Part shown: piece by piece, positions 34,141 through 43,416 of the stretch
Position numbering within the stretch: the stretch's first letter is position 1
Layout of the letters: each line of letters opens with the position of its first letter
DNA from: Streptomyces sioyaensis
GTDB lineage: Bacteria > Actinomycetota > Actinomycetes > Streptomycetales > Streptomycetaceae
Reading direction: 5' to 3'
DNA: 64,000 bases
Assembly (NCBI RefSeq): GCF_004122735.1
Contig: NZ_SDIF01000018.1
Coordinates: 34,807 to 98,806 of the forward strand
Translations under genes and position numbers: made by a program
Notes under the pieces: generated by a model
What the model was told of the DNA's origin: nothing
The model's database searches: none
What the model saw: the letters and a program-made list of their open reading frames with translations, nothing else

Positions 34141-36225
34141 ATGGACACCGAGGGGATCCCGGCCGATCGCGGCCCGTCCGAGGGCCGCTTCTCGGCCGGG
34201 CCGCCGCCGCCCCGTGGCCTGCTGGACGTGCTGGCCGTCGCGGCGGTCGTCCTCGACGCGTCCGGGCGGATCGTGCTCTGGAGCCCGCAGGCCGAGCAGC
34301 TCCTCGGCTACACCGCGCGGGAGGCGCTCGGCCGGTACGCGGCCCGGCTGCTGGTGGCCGAGAAGGACTTCGACCGGGTGCTGGAGCTGTTCGCCCAGGT
34401 GATGGAGAGCGGGGAGACCTGGGCCGGGATCTTCCCCGTCCGGCACAAGGACGGCAGTACCCGGCTGCTGGAGTTCCGCAATATGCGGCTCACCGATGGC
34501 AGCGGCGACGTCTACGCCCTCGGGCTCGCGACCGACCAGGAGACCCTGCGCCAGGTGGAGCGGGATGTGGCGCTCTCCACCCGTCTGGTCTCGCAGTCGC
34601 CCATCGGTCTGGCCGTGCTGGACACCGACCTGCGCTACGTGGCCGTCAATCCGGCGCTGGAGCGCATCAACGGCATTCCCGCCGAGGCGCACATCGGCCT
34701 GCGGGTCCGCGAGGCGCTGCCCTTCCTCGACGCCGAGGCGGTCGAGGCGGTGATGCACGAGGTGCTGGCCACCGGTGTCCCGCAGGTCGATCAGTCGGTC
34801 GTGGGCCGGACCCCCGCCGACCCCGACCACGATCATGCCTGGTCGGCGTCGTACTACCGGCTGGAGGCTCCGGGCGGCACCCTCCTGGGGGTGGCCGTAT
34901 CGGTGATCGACGTCACCGACCGGCACCGGGCGGCCACCGAGGCGTACCACGCCCGCCAGCGGCTGGCGCTCATCGCCGATGCCTCGGTGCTCATCGGCAC
35001 CACTCTCGATCTTGAGCAGACCGCCCGGGAGCTCGCCGACATCGTCGTCCCGGACCTCGCGGACCTGGCCGCCGTCGACATCCTCGACACCACCCTGCAC
35101 CCCTACCCCGGCCCGGAAGCCTCCACGGCCGGACCGTCGGTGTTCCGTGCGCTGGCGGTGGCGGCGGCCTACGACACGGAAGCGGTCGCCGCCGCCGACC
35201 CCGTCGGCGAACCCGCCCGCTACGAGGCGGACCGGCTGGTCACCCGATGTGTCACCACCGGCACCCCCGTCCTGGTACCGCATGTCACCCCGGACGAGCT
35301 GCCGCGGATCGCCCGCGACGCGGAGGCCGCCGCCCGGCTGGCCCGTGCCGGGCTGCACTCGTACATGGCGGTGCCGCTGATCGCCCGCGGCACCGTGCTC
35401 GGCGCGCTCGATCTCAAGCGCCTGCGCAATCCGCTGCCGTTCGACGACGACGACCTCGTGCTGGCCGGCGAGCTGGCCAACCGGGCCGCGGTGTCCATCG
35501 ACAACGCCCGCTGGTACCAGCGCGAACGCACCACTGCCCTCACCCTCCAGCGCACCCTGCTGCCGCAGCGTCCGGAGTCCCAGCCGGGGCTGGAGATCGC
35601 CTCCCGCTATCAGCCCGCCGGAGCGGCCAGCGAGGTCGGCGGCGACTGGTACGACGTGATCCCGCTGGCCGACGACAAGACCGCCCTGGTGGTCGGCGAT
35701 GTGATGGGCAGCGGCATCAACGCGGCCGCCACCATGGGCCAACTGCGCAACACCACCCGCGCGCTGGCAGATCTCGGGCTGGACCCCGCGCAGGTCCTCC
35801 AGCACGTCGACCGCAGCAGCACCGGTCTGGAACAGGCCATCGCGACCTGCGTCTACGCCGTCCACGACCCGCACCGCGGCGAGTGCCGCATCGCCACCGC
35901 CGGCCATCTGCCCCCCGTTGTCGTCCGGCCCGGCCGGGCTCCCGAACTCCTGGAGCTGCCCACCGGTGCCCCGCTCGGCGTGGGTGACGTCACCTTCCAC
36001 GCGACCACCGTCGCCCTGGCCCCGGGTGACCAACTCGTCCTCTACACCGACGGCCTGGTCGAAACCCGGGACCAGGACATCGACACCCGGCTCCAGGTGC
36101 TGCTCGGCCTGCTGGACACCCCCCGGCTGAGTCTGGAGGAGACCTGCGACCACCTCCTGCGCACCCTGCGGCACCCCGACGACTACGACGATGCCGCCCT
36201 GCTCATCGCCCGCGCCGTCGGCTGA
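34141..36225 (+). CDS. PAS-PAS-GAF-SpoIIE (PP2C) serine phosphatase
   Basis: A 694-residue soluble protein. The first PAS domain is at about residues 28-140, a second at about 155-275, GAF at about 295-460, and a C-terminal SpoIIE-type PP2C domain at about 475-690. Metal-binding acidic residues are seen in EVGGDWYDV, GDVMGSGINA, YTDGLVE and the terminal DDYDDAALLIAR. Such phosphatases dephosphorylate anti-anti-sigma factors and so release SigB/SigF-type sigma factors under stress. An in-frame ATG at 34075 is possible, but the ATG at 34141 has CAGGAG eight bases upstream. It stands alone, downstream of the kinase gene by about 200 bp. Confidence 0.92.
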   Translation: MDTEGIPADRGPSEGRFSAGPPPPRGLLDVLAVAAVVLDASGRIVLWSPQAEQLLGYTAREALGRYAARLLVAEKDFDRVLELFAQVMESGETWAGIFPVRHKDGSTRLLEFRNMRLTDGSGDVYALGLATDQETLRQVERDVALSTRLVSQSPIGLAVLDTDLRYVAVNPALERINGIPAEAHIGLRVREALPFLDAEAVEAVMHEVLATGVPQVDQSVVGRTPADPDHDHAWSASYYRLEAPGGTLLGVAVSVIDVTDRHRAATEAYHARQRLALIADASVLIGTTLDLEQTARELADIVVPDLADLAAVDILDTTLHPYPGPEASTAGPSVFRALAVAAAYDTEAVAAADPVGEPARYEADRLVTRCVTTGTPVLVPHVTPDELPRIARDAEAAARLARAGLHSYMAVPLIARGTVLGALDLKRLRNPLPFDDDDLVLAGELANRAAVSIDNARWYQRERTTALTLQRTLLPQRPESQPGLEIASRYQPAGAASEVGGDWYDVIPLADDKTALVVGDVMGSGINAAATMGQLRNTTRALADLGLDPAQVLQHVDRSSTGLEQAIATCVYAVHDPHRGECRIATAGHLPPVVVRPGRAPELLELPTGAPLGVGDVTFHATTVALAPGDQLVLYTDGLVETRDQDIDTRLQVLLGLLDTPRLSLEETCDHLLRTLRHPDDYDDAALLIARAVG

Positions 36226-36390
36226 CCACGGCCCGGCCGTGGCGGGAAGTGCGCGCCGTACATGGCCGATTGTGGTGGGGCAAGCGTTCTTCTGGTCTTC
36301 ACTTACCGGACCCGGCCGACAGCCCGCACGGCTTCTAAGGTTACGGCGCCCCACCCCCCGCGCTCGTCACTTCTGTCCAGGAGGACAGTC

Positions 36391-37281
36391 ATGACCGACC
36401 ACCAGGCTCCCCCTCGCCGTCGTCGCACCCTCACCGCACTGGCCGGGGCCATGGCCCTCACCGCCGCCTCGCTCGGCCTGTGGGCGGCCACCGGCTCCAC
36501 CGCCCAGGCCGCCGGTCTTCCGGCCCCCGACCACGTCGTGGTCGTGGTGCTGGAGAACCACGCGTACTCGCAGGTGATCGGCAGCTCCAGCGCGCCGTAC
36601 ATCAACAACACGCTCAAGGCGGGTGGCGCCAACCTCACCCAGTCGTTCGCCCTGACCCACCCCAGTGAGCCGAACTACTACATGCTCTTCTCCGGCTCCA
36701 ACCAGGGTCGTACCGACGACAGCTGCGTCGGCGTCGGTTCGCTGAACGCGGCCAACCTCGGTTCCGAGCTGATCGCCGCCGGAAAGACCTGGGCCAGCTA
36801 CAACGAGTCGCTGCCCAGCCAGGGTTCGACGGTGTGCAGCAGCGGCCAGTACGCACAGAAGCACAACCCCTGGTTCGGCTTCTCCAACGTGCCGACGAGC
36901 ACCGCGAAGACCATGACGCAGTTCCCGACGGACTTCACCACCCTGCCGAAGGTCTCCTTCGTGGTGCCGAACCTGTGCAACGACATGCACGACTGCTCGG
37001 TGTCCACCGGCGACACCTGGCTCAAGAACAATCTGGACGCCTACGCCACCTGGGCGAAGACCCACAACAGCGTCCTGGCGGTGACCTTCGACGAGGACAA
37101 CAAGCAGTCGGGCAACCGCATCCCCACGGTCCTGTACGGAGAGCACGTCGCTCCGGGCAGCTCCGTCAGCACCACCTACAACCACTACAACCTGCTGCGC
37201 ACGGTGGAGGACCTGGCCGGTCTGACCACCCACGCCGGCAACGCCGCGGGTGCCTCCGACATCACCGGCATCTGGAACTGA
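36391..37281 (+). CDS. Secreted acid phosphatase/phosphoesterase family protein
   Basis: A 296-residue exported enzyme. The ATG at 36391 has CAGGAGGA upstream. The signal peptide includes a twin-arginine-like RRRRTLTAL stretch and cleaves near AQAA (about residues 38-42). The mature part matches the phosphoesterase family (phospholipase C/acid phosphatase AcpA-like), with DHVVVVVLENHAY carrying the conserved Glu-Asn, THPSEPNYYMLFSG with the Ser/Asn region, a central NLCNDMHDCS segment and the metal-binding TFDEDN near residue 233. It should hydrolyse phosphomonoesters outside the cell. It is monocistronic, with a hairpin just downstream. Confidence 0.9.
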   Translation: MTDHQAPPRRRRTLTALAGAMALTAASLGLWAATGSTAQAAGLPAPDHVVVVVLENHAYSQVIGSSSAPYINNTLKAGGANLTQSFALTHPSEPNYYMLFSGSNQGRTDDSCVGVGSLNAANLGSELIAAGKTWASYNESLPSQGSTVCSSGQYAQKHNPWFGFSNVPTSTAKTMTQFPTDFTTLPKVSFVVPNLCNDMHDCSVSTGDTWLKNNLDAYATWAKTHNSVLAVTFDEDNKQSGNRIPTVLYGEHVAPGSSVSTTYNHYNLLRTVEDLAGLTTHAGNAAGASDITGIWN

Positions 37282-37291
37282 CGCAGGTGGC

Positions 37292-37318
37292 CGCGGCACG
37301 GCCGTCGGCCGTGCCGCG
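37292..37318 (+). terminator. Hairpin after the phosphatase gene
   Basis: CGCGGCACGGCC and its exact complement flank a three-base loop, 10 bp after the phosphatase stop. There is no clear T-tract, as is common in Streptomyces. Confidence 0.75.
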
Positions 37319-37546
37319 ACGCGTCACGCACCGGTCCCCGTACCGGTGTGGCCGGTGCCCCGGCCGGGCATCACTGGAGGTGCCGGGCCGGGAGCTCCAC
37401 TGAACTCCAGCCGGTGGCAAGCCAGTTGGTGCCACCACCGCTCAACTCGCGGGCTGCCCTCCTGGTGCTCGCCGGGATCGCCACCGTGCCGGCCGCCGGC
37501 GCCGTGCGGGCCCGCTCGCGCTCCGTACCGACGATGAGGTGTCCGC

Positions 37547-38569
37547 ATGAACCGCACCACCCGCCTGGTCATCCTGCTGGCCGCCGTTGTCCTGCTCGGG
37601 ACGGTGGGCACCGTGGCGGTGCTGCGTGCCGCCGACCGGTCCGGCACGCGCGACCAGGACCAGGCGGGTGGTCCGCCGGTACGGACCGGTGCCGTCGCGC
37701 TGCAACCGTCCGGCGGGCGTGAGCTGTTGGTGCGCAACCTCGCCTGGGGCCCGCACCGTGACGAGATCGCCGCCGTACCCGCCGACCGGCCGGCGGGGCC
37801 GCGCACCGTTTCCGGCGTCAAGTGCCTGCGCTTCCACGCGGCCGCGGGCACCGGCATCTGCCTGCAGGCCGAGCACGGCGCCCTCCAGGACACCTACCGG
37901 GCCGTCGTCCTCGACTCCCATCTGCACGAACGCCACCGCTTCCCGGCCGCCGGCATCCCCACCCGCGCCCGGGTCTCGCCGTCCGGCCACCTGGTCGCAT
38001 GGACCGTCTTCGTCAGCGGGGACTCCTACGCGGGCACGAACTTCTCCACCCGCACCGCCCTCGTCGACACCCGCACCTGGGCGATCGACACCAACCTGGA
38101 GTCCTTCGCCGTCACCAAGGACGGCCGGCCGTACCACGCCTCCGACATCAACATCTGGGGCGTCACCTTCGCCGACGACCACCGCTTCTACGCCACCCTG
38201 GCGACCGGCGGCCGGACCTATCTCGTCCGGGGCGATGTCACCGCCCGCACCCTGACCACCCTGCACCGCAACGTCGAATGCCCCTCCCTCTCCCCCGACG
38301 GCACCCGCCTCGCGTACAAGAAGCGGGTGGCCCACGCCTCCTCCGACGCCCCCTGGCGGCTGTACGTGCTCGACCTGCGCACCATGACCGAAACCGCAAC
38401 CGCCGAGCACCGCTCCCTCGACGACCAGGCACTGTGGGCCAACAACTCCACCCTGGTCTACGCCCTTGCCGGCGACTACGGCTCCGACCTGTGGACCGTC
38501 CCGGCCAACGGCAAGGGGACCCCGCGCCGGCTGATGACCTCCGCCCTGGCGCCGGCCTATCTGGGGTGA
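37547..38569 (+). CDS. Membrane-anchored TolB/WD40-like beta-propeller protein
   Basis: A 340-residue protein with GAGGTG five bases before the ATG. Residues 6-28 form a single membrane anchor or uncleaved signal. The exported part has repeated propeller-like strands: VSPSGHLVAWTVF, WGVTFADDHRFYATL, CPSLSPDGTRLAYKK, YVLDLRTM and LWTVPANGKG. These recall the S.DG..LAY units of TolB-type and PD40 repeats. No catalytic residues are apparent, so it may be a scaffold or sensor. It ends 25 bp before the convergent methyltransferase gene. Confidence 0.85.
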   Translation: MNRTTRLVILLAAVVLLGTVGTVAVLRAADRSGTRDQDQAGGPPVRTGAVALQPSGGRELLVRNLAWGPHRDEIAAVPADRPAGPRTVSGVKCLRFHAAAGTGICLQAEHGALQDTYRAVVLDSHLHERHRFPAAGIPTRARVSPSGHLVAWTVFVSGDSYAGTNFSTRTALVDTRTWAIDTNLESFAVTKDGRPYHASDINIWGVTFADDHRFYATLATGGRTYLVRGDVTARTLTTLHRNVECPSLSPDGTRLAYKKRVAHASSDAPWRLYVLDLRTMTETATAEHRSLDDQALWANNSTLVYALAGDYGSDLWTVPANGKGTPRRLMTSALAPAYLG

Positions 38570-38594
38570 GGGGGCCGTCGGCCGTCCGGCAGCG

Positions 38595-39044
38595 CTACGG
38601 GTTCCAGTCCTCCCAGGCGCGGGCCTGCGGGTGCCGTGTCTCGAAGGCGAAGCGGCCACCCGCGCGCAGCGCCGCCCGGATCGCGGCAAGAGAGGCCCGC
38701 AATTCGTCGTCGCTGACCAGGCACTGGAAGGCGTGACCGGTCATCGTCGCGAGGTCGAACGCGGCCTGCCGTGCCGCGTCCGCCGCGGTGCCCTCGACCC
38801 ACTCGATGTCGGCGCGACGCCGGGCCCGGGCAAGCGCGGCACGGTCCGGGTCGAGGCCGGCGAGACGTCCGGTGTGACCGTGCTCGCGCGCCCAGTGCAG
38901 CATGGCGCCGGTCCCGCAGCCGACGTCCAGCACCGAGTCCGCGGCCCCCACCAACTCGTCGTAGAAGCGATCGCTGGGCCGGCTGTCGGGTTCCCACGGA
39001 TTCAGCAGGTCATACAGCGCGGCGGCATCTGCGTCCGAGAACAT
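38595..39044 (-). CDS. SAM-dependent methyltransferase, C-terminally truncated
   Basis: The start at 39044 (MFSDADAAALYDLLNPW) gives 149 residues. An earlier ATG at 39089 would add 15. The class I methyltransferase fold is clear: SAM motif I VLDVGCGTGAML near residue 38, acidic motif II GLDPD near 64, motif post-II near WVEGTAAD and motif IV FDLATMTGHAFQ. The frame stops right after ARAWEDWNP, where relatives I recall continue for roughly 90 more residues with the C-terminal beta strands. The convergent neighbour ends only 25 bp away, so no room remains for the missing part. It is probably a decaying or non-functional gene, though a minimal enzyme cannot be excluded. Confidence 0.75.
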   Translation of the reverse strand: MFSDADAAALYDLLNPWEPDSRPSDRFYDELVGAADSVLDVGCGTGAMLHWAREHGHTGRLAGLDPDRAALARARRRADIEWVEGTAADAARQAAFDLATMTGHAFQCLVSDDELRASLAAIRAALRAGGRFAFETRHPQARAWEDWNP

Positions 39045-39230
39045 CAGGACAGTATCCACGCGCCGTCGTCCGAACCCAACGGAGCCCACATTCCGTCCAT
39101 GGAAAGGAACTTGGCGGCGGGCGAGGCGGTATCCGTCGCCTTCTCACCGGGTACGACGGCGGCTGGTGGTCGCAACACCAGGCTCAGCGCACACTCCCGT
39201 ACAGCGAGCCGTCGGGTCATGATCACGGGC

Positions 39231-40043
39231 ATGAGCCCACACACCACCTTGATCACCGGCGCGACCCAGGGCCTGGGCCGCGGTATCGCGCTCGACCTGG
39301 CCACCCGTGGCGGCACCCTGCTGCTGCACGGCCGCGACCGCACTCGTCTCGATGCCGTCGCGGAGGAGGTGCGGGCCGCCGCGCCGGACACCACCGTCCG
39401 CACCTACCTCGCCGACCTGGCCGACCTCGACCAGGTCCATGCGATGGCCGCCCGGATCCGCGCGGCCGAGCCCCGGCTCGACGCACTGGTCAACAACGCC
39501 GTCGCGGGCGGGGGCGCCGAGCCGCTGCGACGGGAGCTGAGCCGGCAGGGCCATGAACTGCGGTTCGCCGTGAACCACCTTGCCCCCTACGCCCTCATCC
39601 GCGATCTGCTCCCGCTGCTCATCGCCTCGGCCCCGGCCCGCGTGGTCAATGTCGCGTCGATCGGACAGGAGGCCATCGAGTTCGACAACGTCATGCTGGA
39701 GCACGACTACGAGGGACTGCGCGCCTACTGCCGCAGCAAGCTGGCGATGATCATGGCGACGTTCGAGCTGGCCGCCGAACTCGACGGCACCGGTGTCACG
39801 GTGAACACCCTTCACCCGGCCCATCTGATGGACACCGAGGGCGTGCGCGCCTACGGACTGACGCCCGCCGTGGGCGTCGAGGAGGGAGTGCGGCCAACCG
39901 TACGCCTGCTCCTCGACCCCGACCTCGAATCCACCACGGGCCGCTACTTCGACCGCTTCACCGACACCCGGGCGCACGACCAGGCATACGACCCCCGGGC
40001 CCGGGAACGGCTGATGAGTCTGACGCACGCCCTCATCGACTGA
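39231..40043 (+). CDS. Short-chain dehydrogenase/reductase
   Basis: A 270-residue NAD(P)-dependent oxidoreductase. The Rossmann motif TLITGATQGLGRGIAL is at residues 5-20, LVNNAVAGGG takes the place of the usual NNAG segment, NVASIG holds the catalytic Ser, and the catalytic YxxxK is AYCRSK. After that, VNTLHPAHLMDTEGVRAYG is the substrate loop. The start at 39231 is typical of SDR proteins, and an in-frame ATG at 39219 is also possible. Neither has a strong ribosome site. The substrate is unknown. It is divergent from the truncated methyltransferase gene. Confidence 0.88.
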   Translation: MSPHTTLITGATQGLGRGIALDLATRGGTLLLHGRDRTRLDAVAEEVRAAAPDTTVRTYLADLADLDQVHAMAARIRAAEPRLDALVNNAVAGGGAEPLRRELSRQGHELRFAVNHLAPYALIRDLLPLLIASAPARVVNVASIGQEAIEFDNVMLEHDYEGLRAYCRSKLAMIMATFELAAELDGTGVTVNTLHPAHLMDTEGVRAYGLTPAVGVEEGVRPTVRLLLDPDLESTTGRYFDRFTDTRAHDQAYDPRARERLMSLTHALID

Positions 40044-40227
40044 GTTCGCCCTTATGCGCCGTGATATGCGAACTCCCTCTCCGAACAGGTGAGTTGACCA
40101 ACTCCTGCGAGGAGTACGGCCCAGAGCGCGGCGGTACGTCCAGGAGAGCTCGGGCCGGCTGCCGAAGAAGGGCATCGGGGGCGACGGGGGCGACCGCCGT
40201 ACACCCGCCCGGCACTACAGTGAGCGG

Positions 40228-40659
40228 GTGACCGAGACCTGGAGAGCGAGCGACCCGGGAGTTCTGCGGCTTCCCTCCGGACGTCTGGTCCGGGGGCGCG
40301 CGCTGCGCCGACCGCTGCCGGACGGACCGACGCCGCACTTCACCGTCTGCCTTCTCGGCAAGCAGCCTCCTCCTCTCCCCTGGGAAGTCCGGTGGCTGCG
40401 CTGGCCGGACTTCCGGCTGCCCAGCAACCGTACGGAGGCGCAAGCGACCCTCCGCGAGGCGTGGGCCCGTGCCGAGGGCGAACGCGTGGAGGTCGCCTGC
40501 GGCGGTGGCCGTGGGCGCACCGGCACCGCCCTGGCCTGTCTCGCGGTCCTGGACGGCGTACCGGCCGGCCAGGCCGTGGAGTTCGTGCGCCGGCACTATG
40601 ACGCCCACGCCGTCGAAACCCCCTGGCAAAAGCGCTACGTCCGCCGCTTCGCCGACTGA
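40228..40659 (+). CDS. Protein-tyrosine-phosphatase-like protein
   Basis: A 143-residue cytoplasmic protein starting at GTG 40228. The P-loop CGGGRGRTGTA (Cys near residue 91, Arg near 97) is the Cx5R signature of cysteine phosphatases. WPDFRLP earlier resembles the WPD general-acid loop of dual-specificity phosphatases. It is short but compact, and likely acts on phosphotyrosine or a small phosphoester. No neighbour points to a substrate. Confidence 0.8.
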   Translation: MTETWRASDPGVLRLPSGRLVRGRALRRPLPDGPTPHFTVCLLGKQPPPLPWEVRWLRWPDFRLPSNRTEAQATLREAWARAEGERVEVACGGGRGRTGTALACLAVLDGVPAGQAVEFVRRHYDAHAVETPWQKRYVRRFAD

Positions 40660-41053
40660 CCACCCCCGCCGCCCCGCCTCGCGCCGGGAGCTCCGCCTGC
40701 GAGAAGCCGGCATGAAGGGCTGGCGCACCTCGCGGGCGGCCCGCAACGTGCGTATCGCCCGGGCCTTCTCAGGCGTCGCCGCCCGGCCCGGATGCCACCA
40801 CCGGATGCGGCTGACGTCCTCCAGGTCGGCAGCTCTCTCCTCCGGCACCGCACCCGCAATGCCCCACAAGAGTGACCCAAACCCTCACGAGTGAATCGAA
40901 CGCGGTGCTCTCACACGCCGCCGAACTCCCGCTTGGCTTTACACCTCCATGTCGAATTCGCATTCGATGATTCGCCCCTGAATCCCCGTTACGGGCACCG
41001 ATCAGGGCCGTTTTCTCGATTGTCAGTACCACCCTCTCCGTCCTGGAGGAATC
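40660..41053. other. Intergenic region before the 47-codon ORF
   Basis: About 390 bp with no supported gene. AT-richer DNA around 40930-41035 suits a promoter for the ORF at 41054 and the exporter behind it. Confidence 0.5.
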
Positions 41054-41197
41054 GTGCATCCCGTACCTGTACTCACCCGTGCTCACGCCCTGTTCGAGAA
41101 CGCTCCCGGCCTCGCCTCCACGGGCCGGCTCACGGTTGACGCCGCCGCGCGCCACTGCTTCGGGTCAGCACGCCCGTCACCGCGTTGGTGGGCATGA
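41054..41197 (+). CDS. Possible 47-residue peptide gene upstream of an ABC exporter
   Basis: A GTG at 41054 follows CTGGAGGAATC, a very strong ribosome site. The 47 codons are mostly GC-ended and stop at TGA 41195-41197. The peptide starts MHPVPVLTRAHALFENAPG, has one Cys (residue 35) and ends in ARPSPRWWA. It has no signal peptide. I do not recognise a family. The position, about 106 bp before an ABC exporter with a hairpin in between, would suit a ribosomally made peptide precursor or a regulatory leader peptide. No modification enzyme is adjacent, so this remains a guess. Confidence 0.4.
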   Translation: MHPVPVLTRAHALFENAPGLASTGRLTVDAAARHCFGSARPSPRWWA

Positions 41198-41235
41198 GTA
41201 GCCGGCGCTTCCCTCCCGCGAGGCCGCGCGCGGGG

Positions 41236-41253
41236 GCCGGGCTCCGGCCCGGC
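41236..41253 (+). terminator. Small hairpin between the 47-codon ORF and the ABC exporter
   Basis: GCCGGGC and its complement flank a four-base loop about 39 bp after the small ORF and 50 bp before the exporter ATG. It could be an attenuator or partial terminator that lowers exporter expression. Confidence 0.4.
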
Positions 41254-41303
41254 TCGCCGTACGGCCGCCGCACGCTGACTCGACCGACGACGGGGGACCT
41301 CAC

Positions 41304-43280
41304 ATGAAACGGACCTTCAGCCACCACCTGCCACCCGCCCGCGCCACCGCTTCCGACACTCCGGGGACGGACCACCGGCCGTCCGTCGGCCGGCCGTCCG
41401 TCCCCACCGCCCGGCGCGAGCTGCCACGTACCACGCCGCCGCCGGAGCTGGACTACAACGGGCGCCGGCACCGCCGTGCGATGGACGACGCGACACTGCG
41501 GGAGATGGCCCGCCGGGTGCCCGCGGCGCTGCTCCAGACCGCCCGGCTCGCCTGGTCGGTCGACCGGCGCATGGTGCTCACCATCCTCGTCAGCCAACTG
41601 CTGTCAGGACTGGGCACCGCCGTGATGCTCACCGCCGTCGCACGAGCCATGAAGCCCCTGGTCGCGGGCGGTACGGCGGCAGCGAAGTTCCACGCGGCCA
41701 TGCCGGCCCTGATCGTCGCCGGGGTCGCCATGGCGGTGGGTTCCGCGGCCTGGATCCTGGCCGACTGGGCCACCAGGCGACTGAACCCTCAAGTCGCCTC
41801 GGCGGCCGACCTGACCATCGTCGATCTGCACATGCGAGCCGAGTTGTCGGCCTACGACCAGGAGGGGTTCAAGGACCGCAGTCAGGCCGCCGAGATCGGT
41901 GCGCTGCGTGCCATGGACCTCGCCGACGACGCCAAGACCCTCACCAACGGGCTGGTCCAGTTGCTCTCCGCGGCATCCGTCCTGACGGTGCTGCATCCGC
42001 TGCTGCTCGGTGTGCTGATGCTCTCGGTCATCCCCCGCGGGCTGGGCGGAGTGATCGCTGCCAGGATCGACTACCGGGTCCACGACCGTACGCTCTCCGC
42101 CCGCAATGTGCGGGGCATGATGCGCTGGTGGCTGACCACCTCGGAACTCGCCGACGAGCTGCGCGCCAACACCATGCGCAGCTATCTGTATTCCTGGTAC
42201 CGGACGATGTGCGACCGGGTGGAGGGGCGTGAACTGGCGGGCGCCGGACCGTACTTGAGGATCACCCTGGTCGCCGCGGCGCTCTCGGGGTTCTTCACGC
42301 TCGGGATGTGGGCGTCGCTCGCCGCGCTGGTCCTCACCGGCCAGATGGCCCTGGCCTTGGCCGGGACCGCCATCGTCGCCTCCCAGACGGCGGGCCGCGC
42401 CCTCAACAGCATCATCCGGTACGGCGCGGTGATGTTCCATCACGGCCTCTACCTCGGCGATTATCACGACTTCCTCGCCGAGGTACGCACGCTGACCACC
42501 GCGCGCGGAACCGCCACGGTCACCGCGCCGAAGGAAATCCGACTGGACGACGTCTCCTACACCTACCCGAACAAGACCTCCCCGGCGCTGCACGCCCTCT
42601 CCCTCACGCTCCGGCGCGGCGAGGTCATCGCCCTGGTGGGCGCGAACGGAGCGGGCAAATCGACACTGGTCCGGCTGCTCAGCGCGCTGACCCTGCCCAC
42701 CCACGGCACGGTGTCCTGGGACGGCACCGATCTGGCCACAGTCGAGGCCGAATCCGTCTGGCGGCACGTCGGGCTGGTACCGCAGAAGAACGGCCACTGG
42801 CCCCTGGCCGCCCGCGAGAACATCACCCTCGGCCAGCCGCACGCCCATGACCACCACGACGAGGAGGTCTGGCGGGCCGCCGAGGAGGTCGGCATGGGCG
42901 ATGTGCTGCGCCAACTGCCCGACGGGCTCGGCACGTTGCTGGCTCGCTCCGTATGGGGCGGACACGAACTCTCCGGCGGGCAGTGGCAGCGGCTGGCCTG
43001 TGCCCGGGCCCTCTACCGGCGGCCCGGACTGCTCATCCTGGACGAGCCCACCAGCGAAATGGACGCCCGGGGCGAGCACCAGCTCTTCCACTCACTGCGC
43101 CGGATGGCCGCCGACCGCATCACGCTCGTGGTCACCCACCGGCTGGACAACGTGAAGATGGCGGACCACATCATCGTCCTCGATGACGGCGGAATCCGCG
43201 AACAGGGCACCTTTGACGAGCTGATCGCCCAGGAGGGCAGTCTCCTCGGTGAGCTGTACGCCCTCTCCCAGGACCGCTGA
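41304..43280 (+). CDS. ABC exporter with fused membrane and ATPase domains
   Basis: A 658-residue half-transporter. A disordered Pro/Arg-rich N-terminus of about 70 residues is followed by a six-helix membrane domain at about residues 95-390. The ATPase domain comes next: Walker A VGANGAGKSTLV near 449, Q-loop VPQKNG, signature LSGGQWQRLACARAL near 556, Walker B LLILDEPTSEMD near 578 and the switch His VTHRLDN near 612. It should work as a dimer and export peptides or hydrophobic small molecules. The N-terminal tail is unusual for the family. An upstream short peptide gene is a possible cargo source. Two hairpins close the gene. Confidence 0.9.
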   Translation: MKRTFSHHLPPARATASDTPGTDHRPSVGRPSVPTARRELPRTTPPPELDYNGRRHRRAMDDATLREMARRVPAALLQTARLAWSVDRRMVLTILVSQLLSGLGTAVMLTAVARAMKPLVAGGTAAAKFHAAMPALIVAGVAMAVGSAAWILADWATRRLNPQVASAADLTIVDLHMRAELSAYDQEGFKDRSQAAEIGALRAMDLADDAKTLTNGLVQLLSAASVLTVLHPLLLGVLMLSVIPRGLGGVIAARIDYRVHDRTLSARNVRGMMRWWLTTSELADELRANTMRSYLYSWYRTMCDRVEGRELAGAGPYLRITLVAAALSGFFTLGMWASLAALVLTGQMALALAGTAIVASQTAGRALNSIIRYGAVMFHHGLYLGDYHDFLAEVRTLTTARGTATVTAPKEIRLDDVSYTYPNKTSPALHALSLTLRRGEVIALVGANGAGKSTLVRLLSALTLPTHGTVSWDGTDLATVEAESVWRHVGLVPQKNGHWPLAARENITLGQPHAHDHHDEEVWRAAEEVGMGDVLRQLPDGLGTLLARSVWGGHELSGGQWQRLACARALYRRPGLLILDEPTSEMDARGEHQLFHSLRRMAADRITLVVTHRLDNVKMADHIIVLDDGGIREQGTFDELIAQEGSLLGELYALSQDR

Positions 43281-43288
43281 CCACCACC

Positions 43289-43314
43289 GCCGCGCCCCCA
43301 TCGGGGGGCGCGGC
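43289..43314. terminator. Hairpin after the ABC exporter gene
   Basis: GCCGCGCCCCC and its complement form an 11-bp stem with a four-base loop, nine bases after the exporter stop. Confidence 0.8.
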
Positions 43315-43337
43315 CCGTCCCCCTCCGGCGGAAGGCC

Positions 43338-43369
43338 GCCCTGCTGCACAGCACGTCGTGCAGCAGGGC
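43338..43369. terminator. Second hairpin between convergent genes
   Basis: GCCCTGCTGCAC and its complement form a 12-bp stem around an eight-base loop. It faces the protease gene, so this pair of hairpins can end transcription from both directions. Confidence 0.75.
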
Positions 43370-43416
43370 GTTGCGCTTCGCCATCGTGCCGGCGGTTCAG
43401 CCGACGTGCCGACGAT

